From positions 62,001 to 126,000 of the forward strand of contig NZ_JBJURJ010000014.1 in NCBI RefSeq assembly GCF_046098205.1: a stretch of 64,000 nt of DNA, in the 5' to 3' direction. The translations under genes and the position numbers were made by a program. The notes beneath the pieces are model-generated. The model searched no databases and was not told the origin of the DNA. It saw nothing but the letters and a program-made list of their open reading frames with translations. The first letter of the stretch is position 1, and every line of letters starts with the position of its first letter. Source of the DNA: Paenibacillus_AR mesotrionivorans (GTDB lineage: Bacteria; Bacillota; Bacilli; Paenibacillales; NBRC-103111). Below, in pieces: positions 8,398 through 17,649 of the stretch.

Positions 8398-9219
8398 TTA
8401 ACGTACGATCCGCGTACCTGCCGAACCCTCCGCAACTGCCTGCCGGAGAATACCCGGCTCGGCGCCGTTGACGATCAGGACCTCCTGCACCTCGCCCTGA
8501 ATGCATTCCATGGCAGCCCGCACCTTAGGGATCATCCCCCCATAAATCTCACCGGAGGCAATCATGGCCTCAATCTCCGCTACTGTCACCACGGGAAGCA
8601 CCCGTTTGACCCCTTCGCCGTCCGTCCGCAGGATGCCTGGCACGTCCGTCACCACCACCAGCCGGGAAACGCCCAGCTGGGACGCTACCGCACCCGCTGC
8701 CGTATCCGCGTTGATATTATACCGCTGGGCGCCGTCTTTACCAAGACCGACGGGAGCAATAACAGGGACATACCCCATATCCACAAGACTTTGGATCAGC
8801 TGTGCATTCACCCGGGTGACGTTGCCCACCAAACCCACCTCATGGGCATTGGGCACCGGCTCCGCTTCAATCAGCCGCCCGTCTGCGCCGGAGAGGCCTA
8901 CCGCCTTGGCGCCGGACAATTGGATCCGCCGGACGATTTCCTTGTTGATTTTGCCCGCTAAAACCATCTCCACTACATCCAGCACCGCTTCGCTGGTTTT
9001 GCGCAGGCCGCCGACGAACTCCGACTCGATGCCCAGCCGGTTCAAGGTTTCGGAGATGGCCGGGCCGCCGCCGTGTACGATCACGGGCACAAAACCCTCC
9101 TCCGCCAGCTCCTTCATCTCCCGGAAGAAATCCTCCGGCAGAGCTGCCAGGGTGCTTCCCCCGCACTTGATCACGTAGGCCGAAGCCGTACGCTGCTGCT
9201 GATTGCTTATTTGCGTCAC
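8398..9219 (-). CDS. argB: Acetylglutamate kinase
   Basis: Phosphorylates N-acetylglutamate with ATP, the second step of the acetylated ornithine route. 273 residues. YVIKCGGSTLA near residue 15 and VIVHGGGPAISE near residue 45 are the glycine-rich nucleotide and substrate loops of the amino-acid-kinase fold. The C-terminal segment GGMIPKVRAA is also typical. It starts at GTG with AGGAGG ten bases upstream. It lies between argJ and argD, with 69- and 79-base gaps. Confidence 0.97.
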   Translation of the reverse strand: MTQISNQQQRTASAYVIKCGGSTLAALPEDFFREMKELAEEGFVPVIVHGGGPAISETLNRLGIESEFVGGLRKTSEAVLDVVEMVLAGKINKEIVRRIQLSGAKAVGLSGADGRLIEAEPVPNAHEVGLVGNVTRVNAQLIQSLVDMGYVPVIAPVGLGKDGAQRYNINADTAAGAVASQLGVSRLVVVTDVPGILRTDGEGVKRVLPVVTVAEIEAMIASGEIYGGMIPKVRAAMECIQGEVQEVLIVNGAEPGILRQAVAEGSAGTRIVR

Positions 9220-9288
9220 CTGTGTTGCGCCTCCTGTTCCGGTTCGGGCTTTGGTTTCGGTTTATGAGACTGGCCTTGCAGCCTCTAT

Positions 9289-10509
9289 CTACGTCCGGTA
9301 TGCCGCATTGATCCGCACATATTCGTAGCTGAGGTCACAGCCCCACGCTGTGGCGGTTTCCCGGCCCATATGCAGATTCACGTATATCTGAACCAGGTCT
9401 CCCCGCAGGTAAACCAGAGCCTTCTCTTCATCAAATTTCACCGGCCGGGATTGCTCCAGCGTCACCAGATCGCCGATGCGGATATCCACGGTTTCCGTAT
9501 TCACCGGGTATCCGGCTCTACCGACGGCGGCAATAATCCGGCCCCAGTTGGCATCCGCGCCGAAGCAAGCGGACTTCACCAGAGAGGAACCGATCACCGT
9601 TTTGGCAATGGCCCGCGCCGCTTCCAGGGATTCAGCACCCGCCACGTTCACCTCAATGAGCTTGGTAGCTCCTTCACCGTCACGGGCAATGGCCTTGGCC
9701 AAATATTCACCCACATACCGAAAACCCTCGGCGAATGCCTCATAGTCGGGATGCGCTTCGGTCAGCTCTCCGCTGCCGGCCAGACCGCTGGCCATGGCCA
9801 CTACCATATCGTTGGTACTGGTATCACCATCTACTGTAATCATATTGAAGGTGGTGTCCGTCACGCTGCCCAGCAGCTTCTGGAGACCCTCGGCACTGAT
9901 CTTGGCATCAGTGGTGATAAAACCCAGCATGGTGGCCATGTTGGGGTGGATCATCCCAGAGCCTTTGGCCGCCCCGGCAATATGCACCGTCTCTCCGCCT
10001 ACGGTCACTTGAACACAAACCAGCTTCTGCGCCAGGTCTGTGGTCATAATCGCCTGGCAGAAGTCCTCACTGCCGTCCGCCTTCAACACCTCCGGCAGGC
10101 CGGCAATGCCGTTACGGACCTTCTCCATGGGCAGCGGCTCGCCTATGACACCGGTGGAGGTCACCCCCGCCAGCTCCTCAGCCACACCGAAGGCCTTGGC
10201 AGCCAGCGCCCGCATCTCGTAGGCGTCAGCTTCCCCTTGTTTGCCGGTGCAGGCATTAGCATTGCCGCTGTTCACCAGCATCACCTGAAGCTTGCCGCCG
10301 TGGCCGATGCTCTCCCGGGTCACCGCAAGCGGCGCCGCCTGGAACTGGTTCAAGGTATACACACCCGCCGCCGCTGCAGGCACCTGGCATACAATGACGC
10401 CAAGGTCATAACGCTCCGTCTTCTTCAGGCCGCAATGCAGCCCGGCTGCCTTAAATCCCTGGGGCGTCGTGATGCCCCCGCCTTCCACTACGGCGAACCG
10501 CTTCGTCAT
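9289..10509 (-). CDS. argJ: Bifunctional ornithine acetyltransferase / N-acetylglutamate synthase
   Basis: Recycles the acetyl group from N-acetylornithine to glutamate. It may also make N-acetylglutamate from acetyl-CoA, but the sequence alone does not prove both activities. About 406 residues. The self-cleavage site is seen in NMATMLGF, where the threonine becomes the N-terminal nucleophile of the beta chain. The start is uncertain. ATG at 10509 gives MTKRFAVVEGG with AGGAGA 11 bases upstream; ATG at 10518 is only two bases from the same ribosome site. A palindromic repeat lies just upstream. Confidence 0.94.
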   Translation of the reverse strand: MTKRFAVVEGGGITTPQGFKAAGLHCGLKKTERYDLGVIVCQVPAAAAGVYTLNQFQAAPLAVTRESIGHGGKLQVMLVNSGNANACTGKQGEADAYEMRALAAKAFGVAEELAGVTSTGVIGEPLPMEKVRNGIAGLPEVLKADGSEDFCQAIMTTDLAQKLVCVQVTVGGETVHIAGAAKGSGMIHPNMATMLGFITTDAKISAEGLQKLLGSVTDTTFNMITVDGDTSTNDMVVAMASGLAGSGELTEAHPDYEAFAEGFRYVGEYLAKAIARDGEGATKLIEVNVAGAESLEAARAIAKTVIGSSLVKSACFGADANWGRIIAAVGRAGYPVNTETVDIRIGDLVTLEQSRPVKFDEEKALVYLRGDLVQIYVNLHMGRETATAWGCDLSYEYVRINAAYRT

Positions 10510-10526
10510 TTCATTCATCCTCTCCT

Positions 10527-10600
10527 GTGATAACATGGTCCTTAGCCGGAGGCCGGATATGTTATGGAAGCCTCAAAATTGGTGCGACCAATTTGAGGGT
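10527..10600 (+). repeat. Interspersed two-hairpin repeat, copy B (argC-argJ gap)
   Basis: Same unit as 5858-5930 in the opposite orientation. GTGATAACATGGTCC and GGATATGTTATGG form hairpin 1. CCTCAAAATTGGT with ACCAATTTGAGG form hairpin 2, which is nearly perfect over 28 bases (10571-10598). It is non-coding. Confidence 0.7.
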
Positions 10601-10629
10601 CATCTTTGCTTTTCATTAGCTCTTTATCC

Positions 10630-11682
10630 TTACGGATACACCGGCGTAAACGCCAACCCCGCACCTTCGTCCCAGCCGAGCATCAGATTCAGGTTCTGCA
10701 CCGCTTGGCCCGCTGCACCCTTCATCAGGTTATCGATTACCGACAGGATAGTGACGCGGCCTGTCCGCTCATCCACGGCAAAACCGATGTCGCAATAGTT
10801 GGAGCCCCACACTTCCTTGGTGGCGGGCCATTTGCCCTTGTCGCGGATACGCACGAAGCGCCGTCCTTCATAATACTCCCGGTACAGCTTGATAAAATCC
10901 TCTTCCGTATGCGTCCCTTGCACTGTGGCATACATGGTGCTCAGAATGCCTCGGGTCATCGGGGTCAAATGGGTAGAGAAGGTAACCGCCACATCCCGCC
11001 CGGCAATGCGCCCCAACGTTTGCTCAATTTCGGGAATATGCTGATGTTTGTTCAGCTTATACGGAGCCAGATTTTCGTTAATCTCCGCATAATGCACCGA
11101 TAACCCCAGTCCGCGCCCTGCACCCGACACACCGGACTTGGCATCGATAATAATAGTCGCCGGATCGATCCAGCCAGCCTCTACCGCAGGGATCAGCCCC
11201 AGCAGAGTAGCAGTGGGATAACAGCCCGGGTTGGAGATAAAAGGTTTCCCCGGCACCTCCGCACCAAAAACCTCCGCCAGGCCATATACAGCCTCATCCA
11301 GATAGGCTTGTGCCGCAGGCTCTTTTTTGTACCACTTGCTGTATACATCGGGACTCTTCAGCCGGAAATCTCCCGACAGGTCAATCACCTTCAGCCCCGC
11401 CTCCAGCAGCTGCGGCGCAAGCTTGGCACTTACACCAGAGGGAGTAGCGGTAAAAACCACATCCGCCTTTTCCTTCATCTCCGCTACATCCACACCGTCC
11501 AGATTCTCCATCATAATCTGATTCAGATGGGGATATCCGTCGGCAATAGGCACGCCAGAGCTCGAGGAGGAAATTACCGAGGTAATCTCCACGTGGGGGT
11601 GCTGCAGCAGCAGCCGGATCAGCTCCACTCCCCCGTATCCGGTAGAACCGACAATGGCAACCCTGCATTTGGTTTGCGTCAT
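10630..11682 (-). CDS. argC: N-acetyl-gamma-glutamyl-phosphate reductase
   Basis: NADPH-dependent reduction of N-acetylglutamyl phosphate to the semialdehyde. 350 residues. The N-terminal Rossmann motif VAIVGSTGYGGVELIRLL and the active-site segment ISNPGCYPTAT, with the catalytic cysteine, are visible. ATG at 11682 is chosen because AAAGGAAGG precedes it and relatives start just before the Rossmann motif; a longer frame to 11751 would run through the promoter. It is the first gene of the arginine operon, directly behind a strong promoter with an ArgR-type operator. Confidence 0.97.
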   Translation of the reverse strand: MTQTKCRVAIVGSTGYGGVELIRLLLQHPHVEITSVISSSSSGVPIADGYPHLNQIMMENLDGVDVAEMKEKADVVFTATPSGVSAKLAPQLLEAGLKVIDLSGDFRLKSPDVYSKWYKKEPAAQAYLDEAVYGLAEVFGAEVPGKPFISNPGCYPTATLLGLIPAVEAGWIDPATIIIDAKSGVSGAGRGLGLSVHYAEINENLAPYKLNKHQHIPEIEQTLGRIAGRDVAVTFSTHLTPMTRGILSTMYATVQGTHTEEDFIKLYREYYEGRRFVRIRDKGKWPATKEVWGSNYCDIGFAVDERTGRVTILSVIDNLMKGAAGQAVQNLNLMLGWDEGAGLAFTPVYP

Positions 11683-11722
11683 TCGAATCCCTTCCTTTCC
11701 GCCGTCCAAAAAGATATGTATT

Positions 11723-11751
11723 ATTATACGTTTCATGGTATAAAAATTCAA
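11723..11751 (-). promoter_or_regulatory. Sigma-A promoter of the arg operon
   Basis: On the minus strand TTGAAT (11746-11751), a 17-base spacer and TATAAT (11723-11728). It lies about 40 bases before the argC start and is the strongest promoter seen in the arginine region. Confidence 0.85.
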
Positions 11752-11752
11752 T
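11735..11752 (-). promoter_or_regulatory. Putative ARG box (ArgR/AhrC operator)
   Basis: On the minus strand ATTGAATTTTTATACCAT fits the 18-base ARG box pattern (TGAAT, four A/T, AT, C) with two mismatches. It overlaps the -35 box and spacer of the argC promoter, where repressor binding would block polymerase. The match is seen; regulation by arginine is inferred. Confidence 0.65.
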
Positions 11753-11781
11753 GCATTTTTCTTGACATTCTCCGGCGGTGT

Positions 11782-12729
11782 TCAGGTCTCCAGCTTAAAT
11801 CCCTTGCCCAGCACCTCCCGGGTTTCGCTGATAATAATGAAGGCCGCCGGGTCCACATCCCGGACCAGCTCCTTCAGCCGTGAAACCTCATTCTGGCTGA
11901 CCACCACCATCAGCACCGTCCGCTCTGCGCCGGTATATCCACCTGCTCCGTTCAGCCGGGTTAAACCCCGGTCCAGGTCATGAAGCACCGCTTCGGCGAT
12001 AGCCTCTGTCTCCTCGGAGATGATATACGCCACCTTGGCGTAATTGAAGCCCAGTTGCACCACGTCAATAGTTTTGCTGGTTACATACAGACCGATCAGG
12101 GCGAACAAGGCTTTTTCCGCATCGAATACCAAACCCGCTGTCAGAATGACCAGCCCGTCCAACATGGCAACGGCAATCCCCAGACTGATTCCGGTAAAAC
12201 GGTGGAGCAGCTGCGCCGCCAGATCCAGCCCTCCCGTGGAGCCCCGTCCGCGGAACACAATGCCCAACCCCACACCGATTCCGATCCCTCCATAAATCGT
12301 CGCCAGCAGCAGATTATCCGTCAGCGGCTCGCCGTTTTGCGTCAACAGTACAAACAGCGGGAGCACAAAGGATCCCACTGCCGTTTTCAGCCCGAATTGC
12401 TTGCCCAACAGTGATATTCCCAGCAAAAATTACGGGATGTTCAGCGCCCACTGGACCAGCGCGGGCTGGAAGCCGAACAGCTCCAGGGTGATTACGGAGA
12501 TTCCTGTCACACCACCGGAGGCCACCTGATTGGGCTTCAGGCAGTAGTTGAAGCTTAGGGCGATAATCAGGGAGCCCAGCAGCAGCAGGCCGTACTCCAG
12601 CATATAATGGGCCGCGGTGCCCTTCCGGGGCGAAAAGGATTTTCTTCTGGCGGGAAGCCTTCGTATTCTGGCCGGTTCCTCCTGCGTCCCCTCCTTCCGG
12701 TGATGGTTGTCATATTCGTTTGTGGACAT
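11782..12729 (-). pseudogene. yitT: YitT-family membrane protein gene interrupted by an in-frame stop
   Basis: The frame from ATG at 12729 (AGGGGAAGG upstream) reads into a YitT-type protein: an N-terminal tail, membrane segments, then a C-terminal DUF2179-like domain (AAFIIISETREVLGKGF). After 99 codons it meets TAA at 12430-12432, in the segment NIP-stop-FLLGISLLGK. The same frame continues without any shift for another 215 codons to 11782. Relatives have leucine or a similar residue here, so one base change (TTA to TAA) would explain it. The downstream part begins TTG with no ribosome site. It may be a recent pseudogene, a sequencing error or a readthrough case. Confidence 0.8.
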
Positions 12730-12769
12730 GCCTTCCCCTGCCTCCTGTATTCATGCATTCTCGCAAAAA

Positions 12770-12825
12770 AATCCTACACCGCCCGCCACCCCCTGCCGGT
12801 TCGGGTTCGGACTTGATGTAGGATT
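12770..12825. terminator. Terminator between prfB and yitT
   Basis: AATCCTACA ... TGTAGGATT with a 38-base loop, flanked by seven A residues on the left and TCTTTTT on the right. It is usable on the minus strand downstream of prfB. Confidence 0.6.
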
Positions 12826-12843
12826 CTTTTTCCTGACAGCTTG

Positions 12844-12990
12844 TTAGAGACTGCGACGAAATAAGCTTATGCTTACGAAGTGGCGTTTGCTTTCGCAAAC
12901 GCTCAAGTACCGCTAATTTGCTGACAAAACTCCCAAAACCGTGGAGATTTTGTCAGCAAAAGCGGGTACTAATTTCCTCCCAGCTCCTTA
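12844..12990 (+). repeat. Palindromic interspersed repeat, copy 2 (yitT-prfB gap)
   Basis: 147 bases with ends TTAGAGACTGCGACG and CAGCTCCTTA. The arms AAGTACCGCTAATTTGCTG and its partner ending GCGGGTACT are almost the same as in copy 1. Here the extra module (ATGCTTACGAAG followed by the hairpin GCGTTTGC/GCAAACGC) sits in the left arm and not in the loop, and in the opposite orientation. The right end again coincides with a stop codon, that of prfB. Confidence 0.8.
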
Positions 12991-14113
12991 CATATTATCG
13001 CTGTCGTTTTTGGTGTTGATTTGGCCCCGCAGATAAGCATCGATCAGAAAATCGATTTCCCCGTCCATCACCGATCCGATATTGCCGGATTCGGCGCCGG
13101 TCCGGTGATCCTTGACCATGCTGTAGGGGTGAAATACATAGGAGCGGATTTGGCTGCCCCAGGCAATATCCATCTGTACCCCGCGGATCTCAGCCAGATG
13201 CTGCTGCTGCTCCTCGATCTTCTTCTCGTAGAGCTTGGAACGGAGCATGGTCATACAGCGTTCTCTGTTCTGAATCTGGGAGCGTTCCGTCTGGCAGGAA
13301 ACCACGATGCCTGTAGGCATGTGGGTAATCCGCACCGCGGACTCCGTTTTGTTGATATGCTGTCCGCCGGCACCGCTGGAGCGGTAGGTATCCACATGCA
13401 GATCCTCGGGGCGGATTTCAATCTCGATGGAATCGTCAATCTCCGGCATCACATCACAGGAGACAAAGGAGGTATGGCGGCGTCCTGAAGAGTCGAAGGG
13501 AGAAATCCGTACCAGCCGGTGGACCCCTTTCTCCGCCTTGAGATAGCCGTAAGCATTGAAGCCCTTGAAGAGAAGGGTGACACTCTTTACACCCGCTTCA
13601 TCACCGGGAAGATAATCCACAACCTCAACCTTGAAGCCCCGTTTTTCACCCCAGCGGCGGTACATACGCAGAAGCATATCCGCCCAATCCTGGGATTCGG
13701 TGCCGCCTGCACCGGGATGAAGCTCCAGGTAGGCGTTCAGCTTATCGTAAGGCTGGTTCAACAGAAGCTGCAGCTCGTATTCATCCAGCTTCTTCATGAG
13801 AGCGGCAACACCGGTTCCCAATTCAGCAGCCAAACTGTCGTCCTGCTCTTCCTCCACCAGCTCCCGGGTCAGCTCCAGGTCCTCGTACTGGTTGCTCAGC
13901 TCGGTGAATTCCTCCACCACAGCTTTGATGGCATTCAGTTCGCCGATAATCTTCTGCGCCCGGTCATTGTCATCCCAGAAATCGGGAGCCGTCATCTTTT
14001 CCTCATAATCCGAAATTTGCTCCTGCTTCAGATCTAAGTCAAAGAGACCCCCTAAGGTTTGTGAGTCGCTCCGCAATCTCGCGGAGGTCTTGCTTTATTT
14101 CAGGTTCCAGCAT
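12988..14113 (-). CDS. prfB: Peptide chain release factor 2, programmed +1 frameshift
   Basis: Recognises UGA and UAA stop codons and releases the peptide on the ribosome. The first frame starts at ATG 14113 and reads 24 codons to a UGA at 14041-14039. Shifting forward by one base continues for another 350 residues, giving about 374. The release motif GAGGQHINKTESAVR (GGQ) and the codon-recognition tripeptide SPF (RISPFDSSGRRHTS) are visible. Low RF2 makes the internal UGA be read slowly, favouring the shift and so restoring RF2, as is known for this family. It lies downstream of secA and ends in an interspersed repeat. Confidence 0.97.
14038..14053 (-). promoter_or_regulatory. Programmed +1 frameshift signal of prfB
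   Basis: On the minus strand AGGGGG, three bases, then CTTTGAC. This is the classic arrangement of an internal ribosome-binding sequence, slippery CUU and in-frame UGA followed by C. Confidence 0.95.
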
Positions 14114-14146
14114 ACTGCATACACCTCATTCGGATTTCTATAATGT

Positions 14147-16648
14147 TCAGCCTGCACCATGGCAGTTCTTGTATTTTTTGCCGCTGCCGCAAGGGCAGAG
14201 CTCGTTGCGTCCAACCTTTTCATCACGCCGAGCAGGGGACTTATCTGCAGCAACCTGGCCTTCGGCCACAGCCTGGCGTTCGATATTGGCTTCCACGTGA
14301 GCCTTCATAATATAAGTGGAAACTTCCTCTTGGATGGAATCGATCATCTCCTGGAACATCTGGAAGCCTTCCTTTTGGTACTCGCGCAGCGGATCGGTAC
14401 CGCCATAAGCACGCAGGTGGATACCTTGACGGAGCTGGTCCATGGCGTCGATGTGATCCATCCACTTGGAGTCCACGGCACGCAGCACAACCACCTTCTC
14501 AAACTCCCGCATCAGCTCGCCCAGCTGCTCTTCACGGGCATTGTACAGGGGGTCCACCATCCCCTTAAGCTGCTCGACAACTTCTTCCTTTTCCTTGCCC
14601 CACAGGTCGTCGCGGGAGATTGTACCTTCCTGCAGGAAGGTGCGGTTGCAGTATTCCACCACTGCCTCCAAATCCCACTCTTCGGGAATCACATCGTCGC
14701 CGCAGTGGGCGTCCACAATGCGGTCAATAGTTTCGTTAATCATGCCTACCACTACATCGCGGAGGTTCTCGGATTCAAGGATTTCCTTCCGCTGCTTGTA
14801 AATGATGTTCCGCTGCTGGTTCATGACATCGTCATACTGCAGGACGTTGCGCCGTGCGTCGAAGTTATTGCCTTCCACCCGCTTCTGGGCAGATTCGACG
14901 GCGCGGGTAATCATCTTGCTCTCGATAGGCATGTCTTCCTCAAAACCAAGCCGGTCCATCATCCCCATGATGTTCTCGGCGCCGAACCGGCGCATGAGTT
15001 CATCCTCCATAGACAGATAGAACTGGGAGGAGCCCGGGTCGCCTTGGCGTCCGGAACGGCCCCGCAGCTGGTTATCGATCCGGCGGCTCTCATGGCGCTC
15101 CGTACCTATAATATGCAGCCCGCCCAGATCGGCTACTCCCGTTCCGAGCAAAATGTCTGTACCACGGCCAGCCATATTGGTAGAAATAGTAACGGCGCCA
15201 GGCTGACCGGCCTTCGCCACGATTTCCGCTTCTTCTTTATGATACTTGGCATTCAACACCTGGTGCTGAACGCCTTTTTTCTTCAGCATGGCCGACAGCT
15301 TCTCGGAGTTCTCGATGGAGACCGTACCGACCAGCACCGGTTGTTTGTTCTGGTGGCGCTTGACGATTTCCTCCACCACTGCACGGAACTTGCTGCCTTC
15401 GGATTTGTAGACCACGTCCGGCAGATCCTTCCGGATCATCGGCCGGTTGGTGGGCACGACCACAACCTCCAGGCCGTAAATCTTCTTGAATTCCTCTTCC
15501 TCGGTCTTCGCCGTACCGGTCATACCGGCAAGCTTGCGGTACATCCGGAAGTAGTTCTGGAAGGTGATGGTAGCCAGGGTCATGCTTTCGTTCTGGATCT
15601 TAATGCCTTCCTTGGCTTCGATGGCTTGATGCAACCCGTCGCTGTACCGGCGGCCTACCATGAGGCGTCCGGTGAATTCGTCGACGATAATAACTTCCTC
15701 CGACCCGTCCTCATCCACCTGCACCACATAGTCCACGTCGCGCTTCATAATGGCGTGGGCCTTCAGGCCTTGGGTCACATGGTGGTTGATGGTTACATTG
15801 GCGTGATCGAAGAGGTTCTCGATATCGAAATAGCTCTCCGCCTTGGCTACACCCGCTTCCGTGAGGGTAACCGACTTCAGCTTCACATCCACATTGTAGT
15901 CCAGCTCGTCCTTCAGCGTCATCACAAACCGGTTAGCTGTTACATACAAGTCCGTGGACTTGGAGGCTTGTCCGGAAATAATAAGAGGCGTCCGCGCTTC
16001 ATCCACCAGAATGGAGTCGACTTCGTCCACAATGGCATAATAAAGGGGCCGCTGCACCATTTGCTCTTTATACAGAACCATGTTGTCCCGCAGGTAATCG
16101 AAGCCGAACTCATTGTTCGTCCCGTATGTGATGTCACAGGCATACGCGGCCTGCTTGTCCTCATGGCTCATTTGCGCCAGGTTCAGACCCACAGTCATTC
16201 CCAGGAAATTATATATTTTACCCATTTCGTCCCGGCCCACGGTGGCCAGATAATCATTGACCGTTACCAGATGGACACCTTTGCCTGTAAGGGCGTTCAA
16301 ATACAAGGGCAAGGCGGCGGTTTGGGTTTTGCCTTCACCAGTTTTCATCTCGGAAATACGGCCGCTGTGGAGCACCATACCACCGATCAATTGCACATCA
16401 AAGTGGCGTTTGCCCAGCACCCGCTTGGAGGCTTCCCGGACGACAGCAAAAGCATCGGTGAGGACATTGTCCAGTTCTTCCCCTTTGGCCACACGTTCCT
16501 TCAGTACCTCGGTCTGCGCACGAAGCTCCTCATCGGACATGGCCTGATATTTCGGTTCAAGGGAGTTGATGATTTCCACGTTCCTCATCATCTTCTTGAT
16601 TTCTCTCTCGTTGGCGTCGCCAAAAATTTTCTTTACGAGTCCCAGCAT
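14147..16648 (-). CDS. secA: Protein translocase ATPase SecA
   Basis: Motor ATPase that drives preproteins through the SecYEG channel. 833 residues, close to the usual 840. Walker A is in MKTGEGKTQTAALP near residue 105, with DEAD-box-like VDEVDSILVDEART near residue 205. The helicase-type GRAGRQGDPG equivalent is RGRSGRQGDPGSS. The C-terminal zinc-binding SEC-C tail CPCGSGKKYKNCH binds SecB or phospholipid. The ATG at 16648 has AAAGGGG upstream; the longer frame to 16861 crosses promoter sequence (TATAAT at 16773-16778) and is not used. It lies between hpf and prfB, the order found in B. subtilis. Confidence 0.98.
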   Translation of the reverse strand: MLGLVKKIFGDANEREIKKMMRNVEIINSLEPKYQAMSDEELRAQTEVLKERVAKGEELDNVLTDAFAVVREASKRVLGKRHFDVQLIGGMVLHSGRISEMKTGEGKTQTAALPLYLNALTGKGVHLVTVNDYLATVGRDEMGKIYNFLGMTVGLNLAQMSHEDKQAAYACDITYGTNNEFGFDYLRDNMVLYKEQMVQRPLYYAIVDEVDSILVDEARTPLIISGQASKSTDLYVTANRFVMTLKDELDYNVDVKLKSVTLTEAGVAKAESYFDIENLFDHANVTINHHVTQGLKAHAIMKRDVDYVVQVDEDGSEEVIIVDEFTGRLMVGRRYSDGLHQAIEAKEGIKIQNESMTLATITFQNYFRMYRKLAGMTGTAKTEEEEFKKIYGLEVVVVPTNRPMIRKDLPDVVYKSEGSKFRAVVEEIVKRHQNKQPVLVGTVSIENSEKLSAMLKKKGVQHQVLNAKYHKEEAEIVAKAGQPGAVTISTNMAGRGTDILLGTGVADLGGLHIIGTERHESRRIDNQLRGRSGRQGDPGSSQFYLSMEDELMRRFGAENIMGMMDRLGFEEDMPIESKMITRAVESAQKRVEGNNFDARRNVLQYDDVMNQQRNIIYKQRKEILESENLRDVVVGMINETIDRIVDAHCGDDVIPEEWDLEAVVEYCNRTFLQEGTISRDDLWGKEKEEVVEQLKGMVDPLYNAREEQLGELMREFEKVVVLRAVDSKWMDHIDAMDQLRQGIHLRAYGGTDPLREYQKEGFQMFQEMIDSIQEEVSTYIMKAHVEANIERQAVAEGQVAADKSPARRDEKVGRNELCPCGSGKKYKNCHGAG

Positions 16649-16838
16649 GGGCGTACTACCCCTTTCAACATCCATTATCGATGGACACACATACAGAAAT
16701 TGTAACAGTTTCGTCCCCCGGTAGCAACAGCACATCCTGCCAGCTGCCGGCCAAGCTGCACACATAACTCTTATTATACGCAAGAAATGTCCGGGCGTTT
16801 CATTTTCTCTACCGATGTCACCCGCACGCCATATATAA

Positions 16839-16866
16839 AAGGCCTGACCGGTAACGGCCAAGCCTT
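16839..16866 (-). terminator. Intrinsic terminator after hpf
   Basis: On the minus strand AAGGCTTGGCCG pairs with CGGTCAGGCCTT (12 pairs, two of them G-U) around a TTAC loop, followed by TTTATATA. Confidence 0.75.
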
Positions 16867-16888
16867 GGATAATCAGGTCAAAATGGAA

Positions 16889-17440
16889 TTATTGAGCCGG
16901 CTCGATCAAGCCGTACTTGCCATCGGCACGCTTATACACTACATTCACCTGGGACGAGTCCGAGTTGGCAAAAACAAAGAAGGTGTGTCCCACCATGTTC
17001 ATCTGGAGGATTGCTTCCTCCACATCCATGGGCTTCAGCGTAAACCGCTTCGTCCGGACGACCTCATACTCATCTTCTTCCTCCAACAGATGTACGGGGG
17101 TAACCACATCATCCTTAAACAAGTTCTTGTAGCCGGATTCCTGGCGGATCTTGCGATTCACCTTGGTCTTGTGCTTGCGGATCTGGCGCTCCAGTTTGTC
17201 TACCACCAGGTCAATGGAGGCATACATGTCGTCGCTCTTCTCCTCCGCACGGAGCAGAACACCAGTCAAGGGAATGGTCACCTCAACGCTCTGCTTCTCC
17301 CGGATGACGCTCAACGTTACATTCACTTCAGATGTAGGGGGAGCTTCGAAATACCTTTCGAGCCGGCCGAGCTTTTTCTCCACGTAGTCACGCAATGCTT
17401 CCGTAACCTCAATGCGATCGCCTCTGATGCTGAATTTCAT
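16889..17440 (-). CDS. hpf: Ribosome hibernation promoting factor, long form
   Basis: Binds the small subunit and dimerises ribosomes to 100S particles in stationary phase. 183 residues: N-terminal S30AE domain (KFSIRGDRIEVTEALRDYVEKKLGRLERY, residues 2-100), a charged linker, and the C-terminal dimerisation domain (RTKRFTLKPMDVEEAILQM to YGLIEP, about 125-180). The long form does the dimerisation without a partner. AGGAGG is positioned well before the ATG. It has its own promoter and terminator, and lies upstream of secA as in B. subtilis. Confidence 0.96.
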   Translation of the reverse strand: MKFSIRGDRIEVTEALRDYVEKKLGRLERYFEAPPTSEVNVTLSVIREKQSVEVTIPLTGVLLRAEEKSDDMYASIDLVVDKLERQIRKHKTKVNRKIRQESGYKNLFKDDVVTPVHLLEEEDEYEVVRTKRFTLKPMDVEEAILQMNMVGHTFFVFANSDSSQVNVVYKRADGKYGLIEPAQ

Positions 17441-17465
17441 GGATAAACTCCTCCTTTCTCTCTCT

Positions 17466-17494
17466 AGTATATCCTATTCGCCGCCCATCTTCAA
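17466..17494 (-). promoter_or_regulatory. Sigma-A-type promoter of hpf
   Basis: Minus strand TTGAAG (17489-17494), 17 bases, TATACT (17466-17471), about 25 bases before the hpf start. No clear sigma-B or sigma-H element was recognised. Confidence 0.65.
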
Positions 17495-17578
17495 AAACCC
17501 TTTACATTGGCCAAAACATTTTTATTCCCAGGGTTAGAAGCTTACGAAATTGGGAATACCTGATATCAAACAGAAAAA

Positions 17579-17599
17579 CACCCCGAACGAATCGGGGTG
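17579..17599 (-). terminator. Intrinsic terminator of the cold-shock gene
   Basis: Minus strand CACCCCGA / TCGGGGTG with a 5-base loop, followed by TTTTTCTGTTT. Confidence 0.85.
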
Positions 17600-17649
17600 C
17601 CTCTCTGCTTATGGGACCATTTATTCAAGCGGTCACCCAGACCGGTTGA

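Noticed and set aside
14159..16705. 848-residue open frame opposite secA
   Set aside because: It is the antisense shadow of secA, with no ribosome site and no recognisable protein features; the secA frame has all family motifs.
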